From Streptomyces melanogenes (GTDB lineage Bacteria; Actinomycetota; Actinomycetes; Streptomycetales; Streptomycetaceae), in the NCBI RefSeq assembly GCF_014649795.1, contig NZ_BMTS01000015.1:1-64000 (forward strand): a stretch of 64,000 nt of DNA, given 5' to 3'. Made by a program: the position numbers and the translations under genes. This document shows positions 35,073 through 43,579 of this stretch, one piece after another (position 1 is the first letter of the stretch; each line of letters starts with the position of its first letter). The notes under the pieces are model-generated. The model was not told the origin of the DNA, ran no database searches, and saw nothing but the letters and a program-made list of their open reading frames with translations.

Positions 35073-36055
35073 TGAAGCGAACCCAGAGCCGCATAGCCAC
35101 CGTCGCCCTCACCGCCCTCGCCCCGATCTCCTGGGGCTCCACGTACGCCGTGACGACCGAGTTCCTCCCCGCCGACCGGCCGTTGTTCACGGGCATGATG
35201 CGGGCGCTGCCCGCCGGGCTCGCGCTCCTCCTGGTCACCCGGCGATTGCCGCGCGGCGAGTGGTGGTGGAAGGCGCTGGTCCTGGGGGCGCTCAACATCG
35301 GGGCCTTCTTCCCGCTCCTCTTCCTCGCGGCCTACCGGCTGCCCGGCGGCATGGCCGCCGTGATCGGCTCCCTCGGGCCGCTGTGGGTGGCCGGGCTCGC
35401 CGCGCTCTTCCTGGGCGAGCGCCCGTCCCTGCGGACCCTGCTCACCGGCATCGCGGCGGCCCTCGGGGTGAGCCTGGTGGTCCTGAAGGCGACGGGGGCG
35501 CTGGACGCCGTAGGGGTCGCGGCCGGGGTCGCCTCGTCCGTGGCGATGGCCGCCGGGACCGTGTTCACCAAGCGGTGGGGGCGGCCCGAAGGGGTCGGGC
35601 CGCTGGTGCTCACCGGCTGGCAGCTGACCGCGGGCGGCCTGCTCATCGCACCGGTCGCCTTCCTGATCGAGGGCGCGCCGCCCGCGCTGGACGGCCGCAA
35701 CCTTGCGGGCTACCTGTACCTCGCCCTGGTCAACACCGCCGTCGCGTACTGGCTCTGGTTCCGCGGCATCGGCCGCCTCACCGCCACCTCGGTCACCTTC
35801 CTCGGCCCGCTGTCGCCGCTCACCGCCGCCGTCCTCGGCTGGGCCGCGCTCGGCCAGACGCTCACCCCGCTCCAGCTCACGGGCATGGCGATCGCGTTCG
35901 GGGCGACGCTGGCGGGGCAGTACGCGCCGAGGGGTACGAAGGTCGCGAAGCCCGCAGAGCCCGCGAAGGTCACGACGCCCGAACCGTTCACTTCTCCTAC
36001 AAAGACCAGTCGAAAAGATTCGATGGACGTGATGGTTTCGTCGGTGCGACGGTAG
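35072..36055 (+). CDS. EamA/DMT-family exporter (MarR-controlled)
   Basis: Ten-helix drug/metabolite transporter of 327 aa with two EamA repeats. The first begins at ISWGSTYAVTTEFLPA and the second at VAAGVASSVAMAAGTVFTKRW. Members export amino acids or metabolites. The last ~45 residues form a hydrophilic tail; its final 15 codons run into a palindromic element and the stop (36053-36055) lies in the predicted loop of that structure. The divergent MarR gene and operator indicate ligand-induced expression. Confidence 0.9.
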   Translation: MKRTQSRIATVALTALAPISWGSTYAVTTEFLPADRPLFTGMMRALPAGLALLLVTRRLPRGEWWWKALVLGALNIGAFFPLLFLAAYRLPGGMAAVIGSLGPLWVAGLAALFLGERPSLRTLLTGIAAALGVSLVVLKATGALDAVGVAAGVASSVAMAAGTVFTKRWGRPEGVGPLVLTGWQLTAGGLLIAPVAFLIEGAPPALDGRNLAGYLYLALVNTAVAYWLWFRGIGRLTATSVTFLGPLSPLTAAVLGWAALGQTLTPLQLTGMAIAFGATLAGQYAPRGTKVAKPAEPAKVTTPEPFTSPTKTSRKDSMDVMVSSVRR

Positions 36056-36097
36056 TCCGGCACCCAGCGAGAACCGCTGGGAAGCCCGACGAAACCA
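36033..36097 (+). promoter_or_regulatory. Candidate structured RNA (three-way junction) upstream of second EamA gene
   Basis: P1 pairs 36033-36044 with 36086-36097 over 12 perfect bp (TGGTTTCGTCGG / CCGACGAAACCA). P2 occupies 45-62 (TGC, GA bulge, CGG, TAGT loop, CCG, GCA). P3 pairs CCCAGCG (63-69) with CGCTGGG (75-81) around AGAAC. The only junction strand is AAGC (82-85). The element ends 3 nt before the AAGGAG Shine-Dalgarno (36101-36106). No U-tract follows, so it is not an intrinsic terminator. It matches no riboswitch class I recognise. Confidence 0.5.
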
Positions 36098-36117
36098 ACG
36101 AAGGAGCACCGTCCACC

Positions 36118-37032
36118 GTGGCAGTCCTGGAGCGCGTCAGCACCACACCGACCATCGCGAGGGCGAGCCGGGCCGCAGGCCCCGGGCTCGCCCTCGCGGG
36201 CGTCGCGACCGTCGTCTGGTCCGGCAGCTTCGTCGCCTCCCGGGCCCTGCACGACTCGGTGCCCCCGGTCCAGGCCGCGTTCTGGCGCTGGGTCATCGCG
36301 CTGGTGGCGGCGGCCCCGTTCGCGGCCCGCGAGACCTGGCGCGGGCGAGCCCTGATCCGCCGCCACTTCCGCTTCCTCCTGCTGGCCGCCCTGCTCGGCG
36401 TCACGGTCTACAACACCCTCGTCAACCAGGCCGGACTCTCCACCTCGGCGGGCAACATGGGCATGATCATGGCTGCTTCGCCGGTCCTGATGGCGCTGTA
36501 CGAGCGGCTCGGCGGGCAGCGGCTCGGGGCGCGGCGGACGACCGGGATGCTCGTCGCCTGCGCCGGGGTGCTGCTGCTCGTGAGCAAGGGTTCGCTCGCG
36601 CCGCGCTTCGCGGCCGGGGACCTGTGGATGGTCGCCGCCGCCGTCTCCTTCGCCTCGTACAGCGCCCTGCTGCGCCGCCGCCCCGCCGAACTCGGCGGCC
36701 TCGCCTTCCTGTTCACCACGTTCGCGCTGGGCGCGCTGATGCTGGCGCCGGTGTACGGGGTGAGCCTCGCGGTGCAGGGTGGCTTCGCGGCGACGCCGGG
36801 GACGGTCGGGCCGCTGGTGTACGTGGGCGTCCTCTCCTCCGCCGTCGCCTTCTTCGCCTGGAACAAGGCGATCGCGCTGATCGGCGCGGCCCGGGCGGGC
36901 GTCGTCTACTACCTCCAGCCGGTCTGCGTGGCCCTGCTCTCCTTCGCCCTGCTCGGCGAGGCGACCGGCCCCGGGCAGCTGCTGTGCATGGCGCTGATCC
37001 TGGGCGGGGTGGTGCTGGGTTCGCGCCGATAG
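36118..37032 (+). CDS. EamA/DMT-family exporter
   Basis: Ten-helix exporter of 304 aa, only distantly related to the preceding EamA protein. The N-terminal helix block begins VATVVWSGSFVASRALHDS and the second repeat begins GDLWMVAAAVSFASYSALL. The C-terminal helix is LLCMALILGGVVLG. The GTG at 36118 has AAGGAG eleven bases upstream. A compact potential three-way junction precedes it. Ten bases separate it from the LysR gene, so the two may be co-transcribed. Substrate unknown. Confidence 0.88.
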   Translation: MAVLERVSTTPTIARASRAAGPGLALAGVATVVWSGSFVASRALHDSVPPVQAAFWRWVIALVAAAPFAARETWRGRALIRRHFRFLLLAALLGVTVYNTLVNQAGLSTSAGNMGMIMAASPVLMALYERLGGQRLGARRTTGMLVACAGVLLLVSKGSLAPRFAAGDLWMVAAAVSFASYSALLRRRPAELGGLAFLFTTFALGALMLAPVYGVSLAVQGGFAATPGTVGPLVYVGVLSSAVAFFAWNKAIALIGAARAGVVYYLQPVCVALLSFALLGEATGPGQLLCMALILGGVVLGSRR

Positions 37033-37041
37033 GTTGCGGGT

Positions 37042-37989
37042 ATGCACGCGAACCACGGCGGGGAGCCCTTCGGCAAACGTCACGACTGGGACATCAAGAA
37101 GCTCCACATCCTGCGGACCCTGCGCGACCGGGGGACCGTGACCGCGACCGCCGAGGCGCTGCTGATGACGCCCTCGGCGGTCTCGCAGCAGCTGACCAAC
37201 CTGGCGAAGCAGCTCGGCGTCCCGCTCCTGGAGGCGGACGGCCGCCGGGTCCGCCTCACCGACGCCGCCCATCTCGTACTGCGCCACGCCGAGGCCGTCT
37301 TCGCCCAACTGGAGCGGGCGGACGCGGAGTTGGCGGGCTATCTGCGGGGCGAGGCGGGGCAGGTGCGGGTGGGGGCCTTCTCCACGGCGGTGCCCGCGCT
37401 GGTCGTCCCGGCGGTGCTGCGGCTGCGGCGCAGCCATCCCGCCCTTGAGGTACGGGTACGGGAGGCGGAGGCGGCCGAGGCGTACGAGCTGCTGTCGGCC
37501 GGGGCCGTCGACCTCGCCCTGTCGCTGGCCGCGCACGCCCCGAGCGCCCGGGACCCCCGGTTCACGGTGGTCCCGCTGCTCGCCGACCCGCTGGACGTGG
37601 CGCTCCCCGCCGACCATCCGCTCGCCTCCTCGCCCGGCCTGCGCCTGGCCGACCTGGCGGGCGAGCCGTGGATCTTCGGCGGGAGCGGGCCGTGGTCCCA
37701 GATCACGACGGCGGCGTGCGAGGCGGCGGGGTTCGTGCCGGAGCAGGCGCACAGTGCGGCGGGGTGGACGGCGATTCTGTCGATGGTGGCTGGGGGGATG
37801 GGGGTGGCGTTGGTGCCGCGCCTTGCTGGGGCGCGTGGGGAGGGCGTGGTGATGCGGGAACTGGCCGCGGACCGCCGTCCGTACCGGCATGTGGTGGCTG
37901 CGGTGCGGAGGGGGGCGGAGGGTGGGGCGGGGGTGGGGCGCGTACTGTCCGCCCTGCGGGAGGTTTCCCCCACCCCGCCCCTTCCCTAA
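37042..37989 (+). CDS. LysR-family transcriptional regulator
   Basis: LysR-type regulator of 315 aa. The N-terminal winged helix contains LHILRTLRDRGTVTATAEAL and the recognition helix MTPSAVSQQLTNLAKQL. The effector domain starts near GQVRVGAFSTAV and contains GMGVALVPRLA. It follows the EamA gene by 10 bp and may regulate it. The last seven residues (SPTPPLP) and stop codon are encoded by the left arm of a palindromic repeat element, so the native C-terminus may have been altered by repeat insertion. Confidence 0.9.
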   Translation: MHANHGGEPFGKRHDWDIKKLHILRTLRDRGTVTATAEALLMTPSAVSQQLTNLAKQLGVPLLEADGRRVRLTDAAHLVLRHAEAVFAQLERADAELAGYLRGEAGQVRVGAFSTAVPALVVPAVLRLRRSHPALEVRVREAEAAEAYELLSAGAVDLALSLAAHAPSARDPRFTVVPLLADPLDVALPADHPLASSPGLRLADLAGEPWIFGGSGPWSQITTAACEAAGFVPEQAHSAAGWTAILSMVAGGMGVALVPRLAGARGEGVVMRELAADRRPYRHVVAAVRRGAEGGAGVGRVLSALREVSPTPPLP

Positions 37990-38180
37990 ATCCCTGGCCG
38001 GGCGGCTGTCGTTCGTCTGCGGACCGTCCCCAACTGGTCGCGCAGTTCCCCGCGCCCCTAGGAGCGCCCCGAAGGGGCGCATTTAAGGGGCGCGGGGAAC
38101 TGCGCGACCAGCCCCCACCCACCCGCAGTCGAAGTGCCCGGCCGCCCGCCAGAGGGCTTTCGGGAAGGGGCGGGGTGGGG
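37968..38180. repeat. Full-length nested palindromic repeat (copy A)
   Basis: A 213-bp element. Outer arms of 19 bp (CCCCACCCCGCCCCTTCCC, 37968-37986; complement 38162-38180) enclose a perfect 26-bp inner stem (38034-38059 with 38086-38111, starting CTGGTCGCGCAG) capped by a GCGCCCC-GAA-GGGGCGC hairpin (38064-38080). It fills the gap between convergent LysR and pepN genes and supplies the LysR stop codon. It could act as a terminator for both genes. Confidence 0.85.
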
Positions 38181-38192
38181 CTCAAACTTCCG

Positions 38193-40763
38193 TTACGACG
38201 TTGCCGCGTCCGCCTCCTGCGCCCGGAGCGCCCGCTCCACACCCGCCCGGGACTCCGAGATCAGGCGGCGCAGGGCCGCGTTCGGGGACGCCGAGGACAG
38301 CCACGCGTCCGTCGTGTCCAGGGTCGCCTGGGACACCTGGAGCGACGGGTAGAGACCCGTGGCGATCTGCTGCGCGATCTCGTGCGAGCGCGACTCCCAC
38401 ACACCCTTCACCGAGGCGAAGAACTTCTCGGTGTAGGGGGCCAGGAGCTCACGCTGGTCGAACTGCACGAAGCCCCCGATCACCGCCTCCTGCACGGCGT
38501 TCGGAAGGGTGTCGCCCTCGACCACGGAGGCCCAGGCCTCGGCCTTGGCCTCAGCAGTAGGCCGGGCGGCCCGTGCCGTCGCCGCGTGCCGCTCACCCGC
38601 CGCCGTACGGTCCCGCTCCAGCTCCGCCGCGATCGCCTTCTCGTCCAGGCGGCCCGTCGCCGCGAGGCGCTCCACGAACGCCCAGCGCAGCTCGGTGTCG
38701 ACGGCCAGGCCGTCCACCGCCTCGGTGCCGTCGAGCAGCCCCTGCAACAGGTCGAGCTGCGCGTCCGTACGAGCCGTGGCCGCGAACGCCCGCGCCCACG
38801 CCAGCTGGTGGTCGCCACCGGGCGCGGCCGCGCGCAGCTGCTCCAGGGCCGCCTCGGTCCAGCGGGCCAGACCCGTCTCGCGCCAGTCGGGCGCCGCGTA
38901 CAGCTCAAGGGCCAGCTTCACCTGGCGGTGCAGGGACTGCACGACGCCGATGTCGGACTCCTTGGCGATGCCCGAGAGGACCAGCGCCAGGTAGTCGCGG
39001 GTCGCCAGCTCGCCGTCGCGGGTCATGTCCCACGCCGAGGCCCAGCACAGCGCGCGCGGCAGCGACTCGGCGAAGTCGCCGAGGTGCGCGGTGACGACCT
39101 TCAGGGACTCCTCGTCGAGGCGCACCTTCGCGTACGAGAGGTCGTCGTCGTTGAGGAGGACGACGGCCGGGCGGCGGGTGCCCGCCGGGAGCTCGACGGC
39201 GGTACGGGCCCCGTCCACGTCCAGCTCGATGCGGTCGGTGCGCACCAGCTTGCCCGTCTCGTCCAGCTCGTAGAAGCCGATCGCGATCCGGTGCGGGCGC
39301 AGGGTCGGCTCGCCCTGGGCGCCGGCGGGCAGCGCCGGGGCCTCCTGGAGGACGGTGAAGGAGGTGATGACACCCTCGCCGTCGACCTCGATCTCGGGGC
39401 GCAGGATGTTGATGCCCGCCGTCTCCAGCCACGCCTTCGACCAGGCGGTCAGGTCGCGGCCCGAGGTCCGCTCCAGGGCGCCCAGCAGGTCGGACAGGCG
39501 CGTGTTGCCGAACGCGTGCGCCTTGAAGTACGCCTGCACGCCCTGGAAGAACTCGTCCATGCCGACGTAGGCGACGAGCTGCTTGAGGACCGAGGCGCCC
39601 TTGGCGTACGTGATGCCGTCGAAGTTGACGAGCACGTCGTCGAGGTCGCGGATGTCCGCCATGATCGGGTGCGTGGACGGCAGCTGGTCCTGCCGGTAGG
39701 CCCAGGTCTTCATGGAGTTGGCGAACGTGGTCCAGGCGTGCGGCCACTTGGAGCCCGGCGCGTACGCCTGGCAGGCGATCGAGGTGTAGGTGGCGAACGA
39801 CTCGTTCAGCCACAGGTCGTTCCACCACTCCATGGTGACGAGGTCGCCGAACCACATGTGGGCGAGCTCGTGCAGGATGGTCTCGGCGCGCACCTCGTAC
39901 GCGGCGTCGGTCACCTTGGACCGGAACACGTACTGGTCGCGGATGGTCACCGCGCCCGCGTTCTCCATCGCGCCCGCGTTGAACTCCGGCACGAAGAGCT
40001 GGTCGTACTTGGCGAACGGGTAGTCGTAGTCGAACTTCTCCTGGAACCAGTCGAAGCCCTGCCGGGTCACGTCGAAGATCTCGTCCGCGTCGAGGAACTC
40101 GGCGAGCGAGGGGCGGCAGTAGATGCCCAGCGGCACCGACTGGCCGTCCTTCTCGTACACGCTGTGCACCGAGTGGTACGGGCCGACGATCAGCGCCGTG
40201 ATGTAGCTGGAGATCCGGGGCGTCGGCTCGAAGACCCACACGTCGTCGGCGGGCTCGGGCGTCGGCGAGTTCGAGATCACGGTCCAGCCCGAGGGGGCCT
40301 TCACGGTGAACTGGAAGGTCGCCTTCAGGTCCGGCTGCTCGAAGGAGGCGAAGACGCGGCGCGCGTCCGGCACCTCGAACTGGGTGTACAGGTACGCCTG
40401 GTCGTCGACCGGGTCGACGAAGCGGTGCAGACCCTCGCCCGTGTTGGTGTACGCGCAGTCCGCGACCACCTTCAGCTCGTTCGGGCCCGCCTCGAGACCG
40501 GTCAGCGCGATCCGCGAGTCCGCGAACACGGCGGCCGCGTCCAGCGCGGTCCCGTTGAGGACGACCTCGTGCACGGCGGGCGCGACGAGGTCGATGAACG
40601 TCTGCGCACCGGCCTCGGCGGAGTCGAAGCGCACGGTGGTCACGGACCTGTAGGTCCCGCCCTCCTGCGCGCCGCTCAGATCGAGCTCGATCGCGTACGA
40701 GTCGACGCTCAGCAGCTCCGCGCGCCGCTGCGCCTCTTCACGGGTCAGATTCGTGCCAGGCAC
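38193..40763 (-). CDS. pepN: Aminopeptidase N (M1 family), copy 1
   Basis: Cytoplasmic zinc metallopeptidase of 856 aa that removes N-terminal residues from peptides. The exopeptidase motif GAMEN lies near residue 265, the zinc site HELAH near residue 297, and the distal Glu is in NESFA. The catalytic Tyr region and the C-terminal ERAP1-like helical domain follow. The GTG at 40763 has AAGGAG about eight bases upstream, and the start VPGTNLTREEAQRRAELLS matches the second copy. Two M1 paralogues in one 20-kb stretch suggest an old duplication with different substrate preference. Confidence 0.95.
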   Translation of the reverse strand: MPGTNLTREEAQRRAELLSVDSYAIELDLSGAQEGGTYRSVTTVRFDSAEAGAQTFIDLVAPAVHEVVLNGTALDAAAVFADSRIALTGLEAGPNELKVVADCAYTNTGEGLHRFVDPVDDQAYLYTQFEVPDARRVFASFEQPDLKATFQFTVKAPSGWTVISNSPTPEPADDVWVFEPTPRISSYITALIVGPYHSVHSVYEKDGQSVPLGIYCRPSLAEFLDADEIFDVTRQGFDWFQEKFDYDYPFAKYDQLFVPEFNAGAMENAGAVTIRDQYVFRSKVTDAAYEVRAETILHELAHMWFGDLVTMEWWNDLWLNESFATYTSIACQAYAPGSKWPHAWTTFANSMKTWAYRQDQLPSTHPIMADIRDLDDVLVNFDGITYAKGASVLKQLVAYVGMDEFFQGVQAYFKAHAFGNTRLSDLLGALERTSGRDLTAWSKAWLETAGINILRPEIEVDGEGVITSFTVLQEAPALPAGAQGEPTLRPHRIAIGFYELDETGKLVRTDRIELDVDGARTAVELPAGTRRPAVVLLNDDDLSYAKVRLDEESLKVVTAHLGDFAESLPRALCWASAWDMTRDGELATRDYLALVLSGIAKESDIGVVQSLHRQVKLALELYAAPDWRETGLARWTEAALEQLRAAAPGGDHQLAWARAFAATARTDAQLDLLQGLLDGTEAVDGLAVDTELRWAFVERLAATGRLDEKAIAAELERDRTAAGERHAATARAARPTAEAKAEAWASVVEGDTLPNAVQEAVIGGFVQFDQRELLAPYTEKFFASVKGVWESRSHEIAQQIATGLYPSLQVSQATLDTTDAWLSSASPNAALRRLISESRAGVERALRAQEADAATS

Positions 40764-40924
40764 CCGGCCATCTCCTTCAGAAAAACTCAGCTGGATCCAT
40801 CAGATCGTGACGGTTCCGGCCATCCTTGCACGAGACGTCCCGGGGGCGTACAGGGCTTTTGCCCGGTGGGCTCCAGGTCCGAATTCCGCCGGTGGGGCGC
40901 GGGGCCGGTCGGCACGCTGGAGCC

Positions 40925-41431
40925 ATGAAGACGACGACGACCTACCGCGCCCGCGCCATCGAGCCCGCCGCCCTCGCGGAGCTCCGCGCCACCGACGACG
41001 CCGGGCACCCCTGCGCCCCCTTCACCGACGAGGAGGGCGGCGCCCCGCTGCGCTGCTGTCTGCGCCTCAGTGAGCCGGGCGAGCGCATCGCGCTCGTCTC
41101 GTACGCGCCGCTGCGCCGCTGGGCGGCCGAGACGTGGGCGAAGCCGGGGGCGTACGACGAGCAGGGCCCGGTGTTCGTCTGCGAGCGCTGCGACGGGCCG
41201 GGCGGCGGGGCGCGGGAGTACCCCTTCGCCCGCGCGGGCGCGCTGCGCACGGTCCGCCGCTACGACGCGGAGGGCCGCATCGTGGGCGGCCGCCTCCTGG
41301 AGATCCCCGAGGACACCACGGCGGGGTACGAGGCGGCCTTCGCGGAGGCGTTCGCGGACCCGGAGGTGGCGCTGGTCCACGTCAGGGCGGTGGAGTACGG
41401 CTGCTTCCACTTCGAGGTGCGCCGCCCCTGA
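40925..41431 (+). CDS. DUF1203 family protein
   Basis: Cytoplasmic protein of 168 aa and unknown function. It resembles DUF1203: the FVCERCDG segment, the LRTVRRYDAEGRIVGG core and the C-terminal EYGCFHFEVRR match the family pattern as I recall it. No membrane segment or enzyme motif is visible beyond two Cys pairs (CC in LRCCLRL, CERC). The ATG at 40925 is used. Its 3' end overlaps the convergent LysR gene by 50 bp. Confidence 0.75.
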   Translation: MKTTTTYRARAIEPAALAELRATDDAGHPCAPFTDEEGGAPLRCCLRLSEPGERIALVSYAPLRRWAAETWAKPGAYDEQGPVFVCERCDGPGGGAREYPFARAGALRTVRRYDAEGRIVGGRLLEIPEDTTAGYEAAFAEAFADPEVALVHVRAVEYGCFHFEVRRP

Positions 41432-42299
41432 CCCGGCGCGCCCCCGCCACCGCGCCCGCGAAGGCCCGTACGGCCGCCGTGTCGCCGCCCGCGCGCCACA
41501 CCACCCCGAGCGCCGAGTCGGGCAGCCCGTCCACCGGGACGAACGCGATGTCGTCGCGGGCGTGGTAGTCGGCGGTGGGGCGGCACAGCAGCATCGCGCC
41601 GATGTCCGCCGCGACCAGCGTGAGCCCCTCCTGGAGCGTGGCCACGGCGGGCCCGCCCGCCGCGCCCGGCGCCTGGGCGGCCCGCCAGTAGGAGGGGGCG
41701 GGCGCGGCCGGGGCGATCAGATCCGCGCCGGGCAGCTCGGCGGCGGACAGCCGGTCGCGGGAGGCGTACGGGTGCCGCACCGACACGGCCAGGGTCTGCC
41801 GCTGCTCGGAGAAGACGGGCCCCAGCTCCAGATCCGGCTCGGCCACCGGGAGCAGGACGACGGCGGTGTCGACGTCCCCGCGCCGCAGCGCCCCGAAGGG
41901 ATCGGAGAGGGGGATCTCGACGAGCTGCGGCGCTAGGTCGGGATGTCCGCTTCGGAACGCCTCGATGGCCCGCATCAGATACGAGGTGGCCGTGCCCTGG
42001 AAGCCGATGCGGAGGGTGCCGGTGAGCCCCCGGGCGCGTTCCTGCGCGCGGGAGACGACACCGGCCAACGCGTCGTAGGAAGGCCGCAGTTCGGCGAGGA
42101 ACTCGTCCCCGAACGGCGAGAGCCGTACGCGCCGGCTGGTCCGCTCGACCAGCCGCGCGCCGAGCCGCCGCTCCAGGGCGGCGAGCAGTTGGCTGACGCG
42201 GCTCTGTGAGAGGTACAGCCGCTCGCCGGTGCGCCCGAAGTGCAGCTCGTCGGCGAGGACGAGAAAGCATTCCAGCTCACGGACTTCAAGGGCGCGCAC
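41382..42299 (-). CDS. LysR-family regulator of the divergent MFS gene
   Basis: LysR-type regulator of 305 aa with N-terminal helix-turn-helix (LHFGRTGERLYLSQSRVSQL) and an effector-binding domain from about residue 90 (GTLRIGFQGTA). It is divergent from the MFS gene with a 95-bp gap containing a TTGATCGATCAA palindrome, the usual layout in which the LysR protein controls the neighbour and itself. The gene's 3' 50 bp are antisense to the DUF1203 gene. The C-terminus is Arg/Gly/Pro-rich and poorly conserved-looking, consistent with this overlap. Confidence 0.9.
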   Translation of the reverse strand: MRALEVRELECFLVLADELHFGRTGERLYLSQSRVSQLLAALERRLGARLVERTSRRVRLSPFGDEFLAELRPSYDALAGVVSRAQERARGLTGTLRIGFQGTATSYLMRAIEAFRSGHPDLAPQLVEIPLSDPFGALRRGDVDTAVVLLPVAEPDLELGPVFSEQRQTLAVSVRHPYASRDRLSAAELPGADLIAPAAPAPSYWRAAQAPGAAGGPAVATLQEGLTLVAADIGAMLLCRPTADYHARDDIAFVPVDGLPDSALGVVWRAGGDTAAVRAFAGAVAGARRVRGGAPRSGSSRTPPP

Positions 42300-42315
42300 A
42301 AGACCTTCCTCGGGG

Positions 42316-42327
42316 TTGATCGATCAA
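42316..42327. promoter_or_regulatory. LysR-type operator palindrome TTGATCGATCAA
   Basis: A perfect 12-bp palindrome lies 17 bp upstream of the LysR start and 68 bp upstream of the MFS start. A further TTGATTAG half-like sequence occurs on the minus strand just beside it. It is the only palindrome noticed in the divergent gap. Confidence 0.6.
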
Positions 42328-42394
42328 TCCGGCTAATCAAAGGATGAGAACTCTGCCGTTGTTCCCGGCGCGCGGGGCGCGAAGGCTGTGGGGC

Positions 42395-43570
42395 ATGGAA
42401 ACGATCACTGAAAGCCCTGTGGACGGCGGGAGTTGGAGTCCGGCGCGCGGGCGGGCGGCCGTGCTGGCGGTGGCGGCCACCACGTTCAGCGTGGTCACCA
42501 CCGAGATGCTGCCGGTCGGCCTGCTGAGCCCGCTCGGGGACGCGCTGGGGGTGAGCGAGGGCCGGGCGGGGCTCGCCGTGACCCTGCCCGGCGTGGTGGC
42601 GGCCCTGACGGCCCCGCTCCTGCCGACCCTGGCGGGCCGCACCGACCGCCGTACGCTCCTGGTCGCCCTCGTCCTCCTGCTCGCGGCGGCCGACCTGGCC
42701 TCGGCGCTGGCCCCCGGCTTCGGGGTGCTGCTGGCGGCGCGGCTGGTGGTGGGGGTGTGCATCGGCGGGGTCTGGGCGGTGGCGGCGGGCCTGGCGCCCC
42801 GGCTGGTTCGCGCGGAGGCGGTGGCCCGCTCCACTGCGGTGATCTTCAGCGGGATAGCGGTGGCGTCGGTGGTGGGCGTCCCGGCGGGCGCGCTCGCGGG
42901 CGAACTGGCGGGCTGGCGCTGGGGGTTCGGGGCGGTGGGTCTGCTGGCGCTGCTGGTCGCGGGTCTGCTGGCGGCCCTGCTGCCGCCGCTGCCGCCGGAT
43001 CCGGCGGAGCGCCGGTCCCGGGCGCTGGACCTGCTCCGGGTGCCGGCGGTCCGGACCGGTCTGGTGCTGGTGCTGCTGCTGGTGACGGGTCACTTCGCGG
43101 CGTACACGTACGTACGTCCGGTGCTTGAGCGGGTCGACGGGGTCGGGGCGGGGGCGGTGAGCGGGCTGCTGCTGCTCTACGGGGTGGCGGGGGTGGCGGG
43201 GAACTTCCTCGCGGGGGCGGTGCGGGGTCCGCGCCGGGCGCTGCTCCTGATAGCGGGCCTGCTGACGCTTTCCCTAGGGGCCCTGGCGGCGTCCTCCCGG
43301 AGCGCCTTCGTCTCCGTGGCCCTCCTGGCCCTCTGGGGCCTGGCGTACGGCGGCGTCTCGGTCACCACCCAGACCTGGCTCCTGCGCGCGGCCCCCGCGG
43401 CGCCGGAGGCGGCGTCGTCCCTGTTCACGGCGGTGTTCAACGCGGCGATCGCGTTGGGTGCGGCGGTGGGTGGGGGTGTGGTGGACGGTGTGGGGGTGGT
43501 GGGGGTGCTGGTTGTGGGGGCGGGGTTGGGGGCGGCGGGGGCGGTTGTGTGCGCGCGCTCCCCGGCCTGA
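42395..43570 (+). CDS. MFS efflux transporter (DHA1-type)
   Basis: Twelve-helix major facilitator of 391 aa. The first helix ends TTEMLPVGLLSPLGDALG, the pattern of AraJ/YdhP/Cml-type sugar- or drug-efflux MFS proteins; a GRTDRRTLL loop-2/3 motif is present. The C-terminal half is very Val/Gly-rich (GVGVVGVLVVGAGLG). The ATG at 42395 is chosen over an upstream frame because the MFS N-terminus begins here. Probably induced by the divergent LysR protein. It ends just before a palindromic repeat. Confidence 0.88.
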   Translation: METITESPVDGGSWSPARGRAAVLAVAATTFSVVTTEMLPVGLLSPLGDALGVSEGRAGLAVTLPGVVAALTAPLLPTLAGRTDRRTLLVALVLLLAAADLASALAPGFGVLLAARLVVGVCIGGVWAVAAGLAPRLVRAEAVARSTAVIFSGIAVASVVGVPAGALAGELAGWRWGFGAVGLLALLVAGLLAALLPPLPPDPAERRSRALDLLRVPAVRTGLVLVLLLVTGHFAAYTYVRPVLERVDGVGAGAVSGLLLLYGVAGVAGNFLAGAVRGPRRALLLIAGLLTLSLGALAASSRSAFVSVALLALWGLAYGGVSVTTQTWLLRAAPAAPEAASSLFTAVFNAAIALGAAVGGGVVDGVGVVGVLVVGAGLGAAGAVVCARSPA

Positions 43571-43579
43571 GGTGTGTTG

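Noticed and set aside
36033..36097. Assignment of the three-way junction to a known riboswitch class
   Set aside because: Conserved cores of the SAM, cobalamin, TPP, guanidine, fluoride and ZTP classes, as I remember them, are not present. It is left as unidentified.
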